Shown here one piece after another: positions 49,932 to 60,000 of a stretch of DNA of 60,000 bases. The first letter of the stretch is position 1; each line of letters begins with the position of its first letter. The DNA is from Nymphaea colorata (taxonomy: Eukaryota > Streptophyta > Magnoliopsida > Nymphaeales > Nymphaeaceae). The DNA lies in the NCBI RefSeq assembly GCF_008831285.2, contig NC_045146.1:1516001-1576000 (forward strand), in the 5' to 3' direction. The notes beneath the pieces were generated by a model. The model did not search any database and was not told the DNA's origin. It saw only the letters and a program-made list of their open reading frames with translations. A program made the translations under genes and the position numbers.

Positions 49932-52900
49932 CAAGCATTTCATTTCAAAGGAAAAAGGATTTAATGTGTAGCCCACAAAAATTCGTTCATTTTGTTAAAA
50001 AAAAAAAAACTGAAGTGTTTTGGATCAGTCTGACCAAGACCTATAATCTAAAGCATACCATGATGTGTTCCTGACTCGTGTTGCAGTGCCAACAAAGTGT
50101 TTTGGATCAGTCTGACCAAGACCTATAATCTAAAGCATACCATGATGTGTTCCTGACTCGTGTTGCAGTGCCAACAAAAGTACGGGAACCAATCTGCCAT
50201 ATCCATGTGACTTAGCAAATAAGGTGGCATATCATCCATATCCTGAGTTATGGGAGTCCAATGCTGGATAGACTTCTAGAACTTGTTTGATAGAGCTATG
50301 ACTGCATGCTATCAAAAGTAGTAGCGGCAGCTTAGGTAGTAGATTGAGCCTAAAGCCTAAGTGGGGGCACATGAAGCAGTCCCCTAAAACTCAACAATTG
50401 GCAATGACATAGAGCACGTAAAATTCTCTTATTTCCTTAAAAACAACTGATAAATCTCTTGTTGCACTTTTTAAAACCTAAAAGTCTAAACCAAACATAC
50501 AAGTTATAGAGAAAAGGAATAAACTTCTCAGAGTAATCACAGCTTCCATCTTAATGTTGTTCGTCTTAAAACTGCCTCCAATAATAATTCTAATAAATAA
50601 GAAAATTTATTAGAAAGAATAATACATCATATTCATATGCAAAGCAGTTAAAAAACCTAAAACAACATACAAATTACAATATATCCAAAGTACAATTGAA
50701 TATGAACTATAAGCATCACATACATACATAAACATATACAAAATTTATACTTCAAATGCAAAATCACATACAACATCAAAAAGAATGAGGCAAAACATTG
50801 CATAAATAAAGAAGAAGAAGGTGGAAAAGAAAACCACTTCAGATGACAGAAGGAGAAAAAAAATCTTCATTCTTAAAAAAACTGACTAGCAAACATCAAC
50901 ATTTTCAAGAAGCAAGTAAACTAGGAAAAGCCAGTCTATGCAATCAACCAAACTTGCAGGAATCATGCCTTTGACAACAGATGCGACATGAAGTAGACTC
51001 TCATTATTTGCAGCTGGTTTTCAAACTCCAATAGTATAATTAATTAAAACCACCGCTTTTTCTTGGATGCAGTGATTCAGCAATGCTTTTTAAAAGTTTA
51101 TATTACAATGTATCAGAACAGATGCAATGTGTTACTCTTGGATCTTTAAGCGTCCTCATTCTTTTGGCTCATTTTAAGCACCATTAGTATTTCAAGTCCA
51201 TAACTGCACTTTGAGATAGATCATAAGTGTGGCTCTGGCATCATTGATCTCGCCCTGAATTTCTTCATTACCAGAACTAAGTTGCCATGTTGATAGCTTA
51301 GCTTTATGGAACCAGCAGGTTAGGTGTTTGCAAAATATTCAAATTTGAAAATTCAGAAACAGTGAGAGTTTGAGATAAGTTTTTCTTAGTACTTGAGTAG
51401 CTTACTCTTTCACCATTAGTATTATCCTCCTTATAGTTTTGGCCTCAAATCACCCTTTTCTCTAGTAGTTCCATTGCTTGATAAGTGACATGAAATATGA
51501 TTTCAAAGACCCAAACTGACGTTCATTAGAACTGGAGTTATAAGTATTTCTTGACTGTTAATGGCATTTTTTGAATTTGGACTTGCTTAACTATTCTTTT
51601 TTCTCCATGTGATATCCATCCAATATAATCAAACAACCCTGCTGAGTCCAGATACTGGCACTTGTTTGGTCGCTTGAATGCAATGCGAATCTCCGGTAAG
51701 CTATGATACAACACAAGAAACACTCGTTTTCTTTCAACCAACACTAGGAAATCAAATAAAGCAACAAGCACTGGATTACAAGTGGATACCTCGGTCCTCG
51801 ACAATACAGCAATTATATCACAAATCCCTAGTGTATGGATGCGAACTAGCAAGAGTCCTCCTGATGTGGAGGATACAAAACCTGAAGGCCTAACAGCTAG
51901 AATACCAAGATATCTTGGCCATCATAGCCCCTCAATTACAGAACTCACAGCATAAATCACTCATACCCCTGGGAGTCCAGACTTGGAATGCAGTAAATTC
52001 CAGTGAACATTTGAATTTATTTTTTAACAATTTTTCGCACTAGATTTAGTAATAACACCCATATAATCTCTGCAAGATCATGATAGTTTGTATTCTAAGT
52101 ACAGTTAACATTTATTTTCCATATATCAAACATGTTATCCTTTTTTTCTTTCCGTTTCTCGATTGTGGTCATACAAAGAACAGAATACCAAACATTTGAT
52201 GCATTATTTGTTTCTTCTGCATAAACTAAATGAACATATTGTTCTTGATAGGTTTTTTTCCCATAATGCCCCGTTCCTCTCAAACAGAAGATTCAAAACG
52301 TTTTAACAGCTAGTGGAACTGAGGATCATGTTTGTTTTTGTTAGAAATATGGATTAAAGAGACAAACAAAACATCCCATACCAGTCTCTACTAACTATCC
52401 ATCATTCTCACGGATGCCATCATCAGATCTGCCTTTCGCAAAACACAATTCATTCAACATATGTGAAAATTATAACCAGTTATAATTGCTTCATTTCCCT
52501 TCAACAAAAGCCGGGAAAGAAAGTGAGACTTGATAGGGAACAATTCCGTTCCAATGTGCTTTGTGGAATTGACAACTAATGATGACTTTCTTCTCCCTTT
52601 GCATTCATCTCATCCAATAAAACGCCAGATCTCCATCCAATCAACAAGAATTATCGTTAGTTTTAGCTTCAGACATAACCCACATCTTCGTTTTTACTTT
52701 CTTTGATTTGTTCTCTAAAATTTACTTGCTCCAGTTCACCGCTATTGTTCCCCTCCCAAGACATAGAAAACAAAATAGCAATCACGGTATCAAGCATAAG
52801 CCAAGATTTTGTTTTTCAAAATCAAATTTTGCCCATCTGTGGGCACCCATCCACCAGATCAAAGCAAAAGCACCACAGAAAGGCCATTTATTAGTAGAAG

Positions 52901-53066
52901 TCATGCTCTTGAGCACAAACACAAGAACATACTGCAAATAATAAAAGAAAATCCAAAACCGAAAGAGGGATCTCCGTCCACAAGAAGACGGTAACCGGTG
53001 CAAGCAAAAAAAAAATGGGAGCGATTGAAGTAAATTTTGACGGATCTGACGTTCCCAAACACTCAC
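48941..53066 (-). other. Probable 5' UTR intron of the membrane-anchored gene (~4.1 kb)
   Basis: It runs from a GAGG|GTGAGT donor (53066) to an AAATGCAG acceptor (about 48953). No other gene is convincingly inside. An ORF pair at 51538-51893 has no recognised domain. A (TA)n tract lies at 49888-49928. Assignment as one intron is inference from splice sites and the absence of other exons. Confidence 0.4.
50013..50178. repeat. 82-bp tandem duplication
   Basis: The unit AAGTGTTTTGGATCAGTCTG...TTGCAGTGCCAAC is present twice head to tail, nearly identical, so it is recent. Confidence 0.92.
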
Positions 53067-53230
53067 CCTCAATGGTTGTTGTCGAGCCTCAGTTTCTTGG
53101 TGCAGAGAGAGAGAGAGGTTGACAAATTCCTGAGCTTTTGGTAACAGAGCCACAAGATACTTTCAGAATCAGGAGTCGAAGGCAAAATCTGTGCTTCCCC
53201 AGACGGAAGAAGCAACGAGAGAGGAAGAGA
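53067..53230 (-). other. Probable 5' UTR exon of the membrane-anchored gene
   Basis: Pyrimidine-rich leader on the minus strand (TCTTCCTCTCTCG..., CTCTCTCTCTCTGCACC) ending at GAGG|GTGAGT. This is typical of a plant 5' UTR exon with an intron before the start codon. The transcription start is not determined. Confidence 0.4.
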
Positions 53231-53445
53231 CGGACGACTTGGTTTTTCCTCCTTTAATCAAAAAAGGAAATAATTTGAAGACGGGACAAACGAATTATAA
53301 AAATATCTACCTCTATACCATCAATCTATTTAATCCTTAGATTCCATTTTTTTTCTCTCACTTGATCGTCTGTCAGCGTTAAACTGTCAATCCATTTAAT
53401 CCATAAATTCATTGTTTCCTTCTCTTTGTTCTTATGTCACCGTTT

Positions 53446-53486
<41 letters not shown>

Positions 53487-55788
53487 TTATTTTCCTACTT
53501 CCTTGGGAACTAATATGGTTGCCCTTTTCATTTTTGTTTGGATCCTTTGGAATGCAATTGCTTATTTGAGAAAATAATAAATAATTAAACTTTGTAAAAA
53601 AAAATTGTATGTGCCTACTAGCCGTTGATTCCGTCAATATGGCACAAATGCGTCTACTTATTTAATTTAATTTTAAAAAAAAAACTAATATGCATTAAAA
53701 TGTATCCCTCTACCCTACAAGCGATGGGAAGATCTTGATCTGAATTGACTCTGGACAATTATTTTTCCTTTTTCATGAAACCTGAATTTTATTCTAGTTC
53801 TTAATCTAAATTGACTTGGTCAATTATTTTTCTTTTTTGAATAACCTGAATTCTATTCCAGACCTTATGTCACATCATAATCATATATTCCAATTCTTCC
53901 AAAGCTTGGTCTGAACCCAGGGAGTTTGTAACATGAAACTCGTGAACGAGACTCAAAACTACCTTTTCAATCTCAATGTATAAGTAGCTTAGGTCAACAA
54001 TTTATATATATATATATATATATATAACAATTACAAGAGTCAATATGTAAATTGTATTTTTTTTAATTTTGCGCTTCAATTAAAAGATGTGGCGTTCTCA
54101 TGATTCTAAATGATCAAAATGGTATAAGATAAAGCACTGAATGAATGAATTGAGAAGCGACCTCAACCAAATCATTGATCCTATCTCAATCATTTATTCC
54201 GTTTAATTTCACATAAATTAGAAAGCAAAGTGAAAATGGCATATAACTTTTCCATAGTCATCAACAGCCATTAAAAAGACAAAGAAAGCAATGCATGAAT
54301 CCAGCTAGCAGGGGAAAAAACTGAATGGTCTTTTAATATATTAGTTGTTTGATGCTTTTTTTGAATTTTTTTTAACCAGTTAAACACAGGAATTCATGCA
54401 GAATTGATTTCAGATTCCCTCGGATCTGAGTTGAGCTTCAGACTTGTATCTTAGAGACGATTGAAAGTCAAATAAAAGCCTTGAAGCCAATTAGCTAATT
54501 CAATGATAGACCCAGAAAATTAGCTCAATGCTACAAATATATGTAAAAATATTTAATTATTTTGAAGAAAAAAAAACAAAAAAAGAATGCAATATTTTTT
54601 TGAAAAAATAAAATAGTTGAAGTATTTTGCAAAAATCTCTTAAAAGGGAAAAACCCTTCCTTTGTATGAGGGCTTATTCGTTTCTGACTTTACATGTCAT
54701 TCGATGTCACCGTCATACTTTTGCATTGAATCGATGAACCAAACTTTGTTGGAAACCGCCAAAGATCTACCAGCAAGAGCTTTGGAGCTGGCGAGGCCGG
54801 TCGTTGGAGTCATGAACTCACTGCATCAATGAATGAAAATTAATCACTGAAACTAAAAAGTCGAAGAAACATAATTTCTGAAATAAAAATTTTAATCAGC
54901 AAAAATCTTCTACCATATGATTCGAACAAATAGATCAAGAATGTCTCATAATATATTATTTAAATATTTATTTATTTATTTATTTTCTTATTTATTACTG
55001 AAGAAATTCAGCAAAGAAGAGAAAAAAAAAAAAAGACAAACATGATGTCCAAGCAGCAGCTTTATACGTGTTAAAATGTGGGACGGCGAACTGCATACGT
55101 GTTTCTGTTTGGCACCTCATCCTTGAAGGTGAAATAAATTACAATTTCCGTCACATCAAAACATGAACATGCGGTGTACCGTGACGAAAAAGGGGTTGGG
55201 TTTTGAATGTCAGTAGTCGCTGTCGTACCTTGATGGGTATTGTAAACAATGGTAAATGTGATGAATGTAATAGTAAGTTCGCTCAAGTTTCAAAGAGGCT
55301 TTTTCATCTTTGATCTTAGAAAAAATCCCGTTCACCCTAGGGCTGGAACTTATTCAAGTAAAAACATTATAAAAAAAAAAATCATTTGCAAACCAACTTT
55401 TAATCATAAATTTAATATATGTTTAAAGTTTATTTCTACACTTTTTAGGTGTATGACAAAAGTTCGTTGCGATTCAGAGAAAAGATAAAGCTTTCACTCA
55501 ACCTTTTATCCTTTTTAAGATATACCTTAAGGTTTACTTTTGGTGTTTTAGAATGTCGTTCTTATTGTGCGTTAAACTTGCACATTAGTGACCCTCTTTT
55601 TATAACACCAAAAATTAACATTAGTGACCCTCTTTTTATAACAAAGAATTACTCTCAGAGATTTGAGAGGAATACCAACTTCTTTTCTGTCTGTTATGTC
55701 AAACCTCAATATTAGTTTACATCAAAAAGGTTTACATCTCAAAATATGCAAAGCTAATTGCCTAAGCTACATCTAACAAATGGTGAAG

Positions 55789-55821
<33 letters not shown>

Positions 55822-55867
55822 TTAAGCATATTTTTATGTATATAGATTCATTTGCCTCAAAATGTAT
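53231..55867. other. Intergenic, no supported gene
   Basis: AT-rich DNA. A (GA)n tract (53447-53482) sits about 220 bp upstream of the presumed leader exon. A (TA)n tract lies at 54003-54026 and an (AAT)n tract at 55790-55821. On the minus strand 54820-54697 reads EFMTPTTGLASSKALAGRSL then AVSNKVWFIDSMQKYDGDIE and stops, which may be a terminal exon remnant of an unrecognised gene. Confidence 0.4.
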
Positions 55868-55950
55868 AGTGCAACCAGGTGGCAAGGTAGCTAATGCTCA
55901 AGGTGTTCATGGTTCAAACCTTATGGCCGTTGTTGCACTTTAGTGTGTTA
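55868..55950 (+). mobile_element. tRNA-like SINE head
   Basis: TGGCAAGGTAGCTAATGCTC resembles an A-box region and ATGGTTCAAACCTTATGG contains the B box GGTTCAAACC at tRNA-like spacing. This matches the internal Pol III promoter of plant tRNA-derived SINEs. The 3' end is unclear, perhaps near 56030, where an A-run occurs. Confidence 0.45.
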
Positions 55951-56227
55951 TTCCTCTATGCTACAAACAGTGGCAACTATTGCATCGGAATTGAAGGATG
56001 TACTGTAGGTTCCCATTAGTCACACAAAAAAAATTCAGAACCTTAAAAACACAATGTATGACTTTAGGGTTTTTATGCGAAGGATGTTTCCCATTAAACA
56101 TTAAAAATATATATATATACTGATTCATTAAGTGGAACATTTTATAAATATCCCTTTCCAGCCACTACTCTCTTTCTCTCTCTCTCTCCCTCCTCCCACC
56201 CCCTCTCTCTTTAGGATGAAAGGATGA

Positions 56228-56520
56228 GCCAACTCAATACTGTAAAGGATCCACTACAGCTGCCCAACATCCTTAACATGCCTACCAAACAACTTGCAAT
56301 ACGTTCAATCATTGGAGCAAATTGATCCTGGAAACAATACAAACCCATCTCGCCACCAATAGTTGAGAAATGAAAGTGACGCGACAAAAACGATGAGCCA
56401 GCGAAATACCGGAAAGCATCCACTACAGCCGTGCAACATTCTTACAATGGCCATCAAACAACTTGCGGTAAGTTCAATCATTGGTGCAAAATGGATCCTT
56501 AAAACAATCCAAACCCATCT
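56228..56520. repeat. Imperfect direct repeat (~125 bp x 2)
   Basis: 56228-56350 and about 56392-56520 share ATGAGCCA..., ATCCACTACAGC.., AACAACTTGC.. and CAATC/ACAAACCCATCTC in the same order with scattered changes. It covers a 70-codon minus ORF with no recognised family. Confidence 0.75.
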
Positions 56521-57299
56521 CTATTGACATCAGAAGAGCTCAAGTTAAGAAAAGAAAAAAAAGAGGTTTAACTTAAGTTCTTAACCACCTTCTTTATGCT
56601 TTATTCCAGCAGCAAACTGTAAAATATACTAGCATGAAGGTGGGTATTGTGAAAATATTTGGTGCAGTCTGCAGATAAGATCGACCCTCACCAAATATGT
56701 TTTTCAGGAATCCTCACCAAATATTTAGTATGAGAATCTTATTATTCTTTTTCCTTTCTTATTTTATGTTTGTAAACAAATTTCTTCTCAAAGATCAAAT
56801 ATAATTTGATAAAAAGAAAATGATGTTGAAAAAGTCCAGTTGTCTGGTTACATAGAATTATCTTTGTGCATATCTATTTCCATATCAGACTTAGGTTCGA
56901 ACATTTTGATGTGCATCGAGAAGGCTCCTTTGGGTTCCCTTAATCTGAATTAGTTCAAAGGTGAATCGATACTACTTTGGTATTTTATTCTGCTCCGTTG
57001 CCAAATGAAAGTGGAGCCAAGAGTTGGTCCTCGTCAACTTCTCCAAATAAGCTTTCCTCACAGGTCATGACGTTCATTCTCATGGTCGCCTCCCAATTAA
57101 TAATGCCACTGCTTGCCTCTTTGCATTAACGCGAAACCAAGTTTGGTCACCGTCTAACGCTGCGAAGATTTTTTTTTTTTTTTCCCTTCTTTCCAAGCTA
57201 AAGAGGTCGGGGCATAGTGGGGTAGACATAGCAGTCACAGTTCAAATCCTATAACCAATGGCAACATGAATGCAGAGCAATGAGAGATGAACTTACATC

Positions 57300-58480
57300 T
57301 TCAATCACTGGTTGGCCAAGAATGCGAGGATGGATTTGTCAATTTACAATTCCGCAAAGGGTGGATCTGTCACTTACCTTGCAGTCGGCTATGAACTGCA
57401 AAACCAGAAAACCAAGAAAAATGGCATGCCACAGTTGATGAATGCATCATACAACCAGACCTCCCAAAGTTCAGCATCAAACTTAAAATCTTTTTCATAC
57501 TTCACAATACATACAATGTCGCCACAGGCTTTCTTCTTCTCACAAATCTTGCTCAGGATATCCAAATGCATCTATCATGCAGAATTTTGAAATTGAATTA
57601 AACTTATGAGCAGAAACCAAAAAGGATTAAATGGGCAGGAATATTAAATTGCCAGATTCCAACATCTATTTGGTCCATGAACTTCTTCTTCTTAACCTTG
57701 TGTCGATGTATAACACTACAAGTTCCAACCCAAGAAATGGAACCCAGGCATTGAAATCTTCAGCTCCTTCAACCTGCAGGTCTTAAGCCCAACCCCTTAG
57801 GAAGGTGGACAGAAATTCTGTTGCAGGAGACGCAAAGTACTTTGTTTTGAAGTGAATGAATATTAAATTTGAAATATTCTGACTTCCATTTCGCTACCTG
57901 TAAATGTAAATGAAGTAATCCAACACTAATGTCTCTAGCTTTTACAGTCCGTCATTTAACAAGGGCGTGATGATAATGCTAATTCACCCCACAAAGCTCT
58001 GCACAAAAAGCAGAATTTCAATGGTTTCACTGTCCACACCTTTGAGGTTCAGATCAATGTTTTGAGAAACATGTTTTTCATTGCAATTCGCAAATTTAAA
58101 TTCCAAGGTCAAAACTTGGACATTCCATAGCATCAGTGCTCTCAGCAAACCTTTTACATTCCTCAAAGTTCACCGTTGTATCAGAATGTGTTGTGGAATT
58201 GGCAAACCATGGGCAGTGAAAGAACTCATAAAACATTTCCTGCCATGTTGGGTTTCTGCCTCTCCATTGTTTGCCCCATCAAGCTGCAAAGAAAATATCA
58301 CATACTGAACCAGCTAAGAAATGCAAGGCATAATTGAATTTCAGTAACAAAAGGGATACATCTGACAAACTAAAGAGTAATAACCATAGGAAATAGAAGT
58401 TCTTATATCACTCCCAGGAAGGATTACCTGGCAAACATTGATATCTCCTTCATTTGTAACAAAGTGCCTGCAATTAGAAG
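57300..58480 (-). pseudogene. Degraded or partial exons of an unidentified gene
   Basis: In order on the minus strand: an exon HFVTNEGDINVCQ between ATTGCAG and GTAATC (58472-58430 region); then, after TTTGCAG (about 58284), LDGANNGEAETQHGRKCF with frame changes downstream (SDTTVNFEECKRF, NIDLNLKGVDSETI); then VEGAEDFNAWVPFLGLEL (57776-57700); then MHLDILSKICEKKKACGDI through AELWEVWLYDAFINCG (57571-57430); and a short FIADCK segment before GTAAGT. The pieces look like one protein, but frames shift and stops occur. The family is not recognised. It could be a real gene with more exons than I can join. Confidence 0.45.
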
Positions 58481-58587
58481 ATCCTACATAAAAAAATATA
58501 TGTGTATGACTGAAGGAATGTGATGTAAAACTGATAGTATGATCTGCTTGGACCGAGAAATATAAAAATGTGTGTCATTTTTTAAGC

Positions 58588-59348
58588 AATGTTTTAAAAC
58601 CCAGTGACTTAGAACTTGACTCATCCGTTCTTGTCTCACGAGTCACAACTCGATGGGTCAACTTGGTGGCTCGAACTGAGTTTTGTTACCTATTGCTTTT
58701 GAAAGGACAACAATGTATAACTTGTCATTTACACATAAAAAAAAGTTGTAACATTATTTGATTACATGTATAACTTAGAAATAACCTAATATCAACTAAA
58801 GTAAAAACTACATTATATTTACTCAAATGATAGCAAGAAATCAGACAATTAAGCTGCTGTTGGTATTCCATAGTTGCATACTTCGACAAAACTGAGTAGC
58901 AAAAATGAATATATCAATGAAAAACAATTCAACAAAAAATAAGCAGTAAAAAATCCAATATATTCAACATTTACAACTAAGCAATAGTCAACAGACTCAA
59001 CATGTATGTATGTTTGAATAAATGAAATATGCAATATGCAATTTTAATAAATGAAAAATAATTCTAAATTCTTATGTTTGAATAAGTTAGAAGATTCACA
59101 TTAGAAATTAAGTAATTAAGTAGTTAGGAATCAATCACCTTGTTGATTACAAAATACAAAGTTTATTACCCGATTGCACCATGTCAAACGAGTTTTGGAG
59201 GAGCCAAACCAGGTTTTGGCCAAGCCATGGACGAGCGAAGCCAAGTCATGGCTGAATCACATTGATTTTCAATCATAAACAAGTCCTAGGAGGCCGAGTG
59301 GATCTGAATCAATGAGTCAACGAGCTGACTCAAGAATTTTTAAAACAC
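58588..59348. mobile_element. Putative MITE with GTTTTAAAA ends
   Basis: Left ..ATGTTTTAAAAC and right ..TTTTTAAAACACT are near-inverted, and both ends hold ACTC/GAGT-rich subterminal words (GACTCATCC, GAGTCACAACTCG; GAGTCAACGAGCTGACTC). The AT-rich core has no transposase. A target duplication was not found, so the ends are approximate. Confidence 0.4.
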
Positions 59349-60000
59349 TAATCTGAAGTTTAGCACATCCATTAAAAAATATATTCCTGAATTTAGAAAC
59401 CACAATATCATGCAGCATTAATTTAAAAAATTAAAACTTGACTGCTGGATCAACGCACCTACCATTTCCCTAAATATCAAGATACTGACATTACTTGTAC
59501 TAGACACAATGAATTTAGTTGAACAAAATTTTACATGAAGAATGAAGCCAACAGTAGAAAGGAGTTTATGTTCAGCATGCTTGGCAACTTGAGCAGACCT
59601 ATTCTGATTCACTATAATCCATGAAATCTCAACCATCAATTAGACAAAACACACACAGCCACAAGCTTCAAAAAACGATAAAATTTTGTTCCAACTCCAA
59701 CCATAATAGATGAAGCAGCCGCATAAGCTATTCAAGGACATTTGTTTTTGCGAAAATTTTCCTAATGAGACGGAATGCATGGTAATGCTTTTCATTTGAC
59801 ACAATCTTTTTAGTTAGCTTTTCAATAATTCACATGATTGGATGCCAAAAAACTATCAATATGCCTTTAAATCCACCAAATCACGTAATATCTCACCCTT
59901 ATGCAAACCAATGTTGGTCATATATTGAAACATATTCATTTAATTTTCTAAGTTAATCAATTATTTGTCATGTTTTTCCAGATATGTGTCTCAAAGATAA
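59349..60000. other. Intergenic, no supported gene
   Basis: AT-rich DNA with short ORFs only. Confidence 0.5.

Noticed and set aside
52782-53153. 123-codon minus ORF beginning MALLPKAQEFVNLSL
   Set aside because: Crosses the GTGAGT donor of the predicted leader exon; composition fits a 5' UTR plus intron rather than a protein.

Overview
The window is nuclear DNA of a flowering plant. The evidence is intron-containing genes with plant splice sites, an organelle-targeted PLS-class pentatricopeptide repeat (PPR) protein, a plant-type alpha/beta hydrolase fragment, hAT-type transposons, and AT-rich intergenic DNA full of (TA)n and (GA)n microsatellites. The species cannot be fixed from sequence alone. 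There is no operon structure and no CRISPR array, rRNA or tRNA gene that I can support.

Only two loci look like intact protein-coding genes. One is a single-exon 721-residue PPR gene (16849-19014, minus). The other is a two-coding-exon plant gene of unknown function with a C-terminal membrane anchor (46698-48940, minus), probably with a roughly 4 kb intron in its 5' UTR starting near 53067. The two intact terminal exons of an NDUFAF3/DUF498-type gene lie at 11231-11531 (plus), with no upstream exons seen.

The rest is dominated by local duplication and insertion. A block holding [LTR-like sequence - PPR gene - 5' end of an alpha/beta hydrolase gene] occurs at 15294-20496 and again at 26326-37104. 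In the second block the PPR is a pseudogene with three stops and a 579-bp insertion, and a further ~4.9 kb insertion (27501-32441) splits the block. A third PPR piece (5' end only) forms a large inverted repeat at 24780-26040. A separate ~4.7 kb non-coding segment is present at 1-4650 and 37828-42655, with a diverged third copy at 43880-45135. Because that segment sits right beside the hydrolase promoter in the second block, a further hydrolase/PPR copy may lie just left of this window.

Mobile elements include a 783-bp non-autonomous hAT element with a perfect 8-bp target duplication (13425-14207). A 5'-truncated hAT transposase element with the same right terminus lies at 20497-22179. Others are a second, internally deleted hAT-like element with a BED-finger remnant (7337-9181), a 249-bp GC-rich hAT-like MITE (43306-43554), an LTR/primer-binding-site remnant (about 15060-15600) and a tRNA-like SINE head (about 55868-55950). 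Captured or stranded gene pieces include a KH-domain protein first exon (24127-24352) and degraded exons of an unidentified gene (57300-58480, minus).
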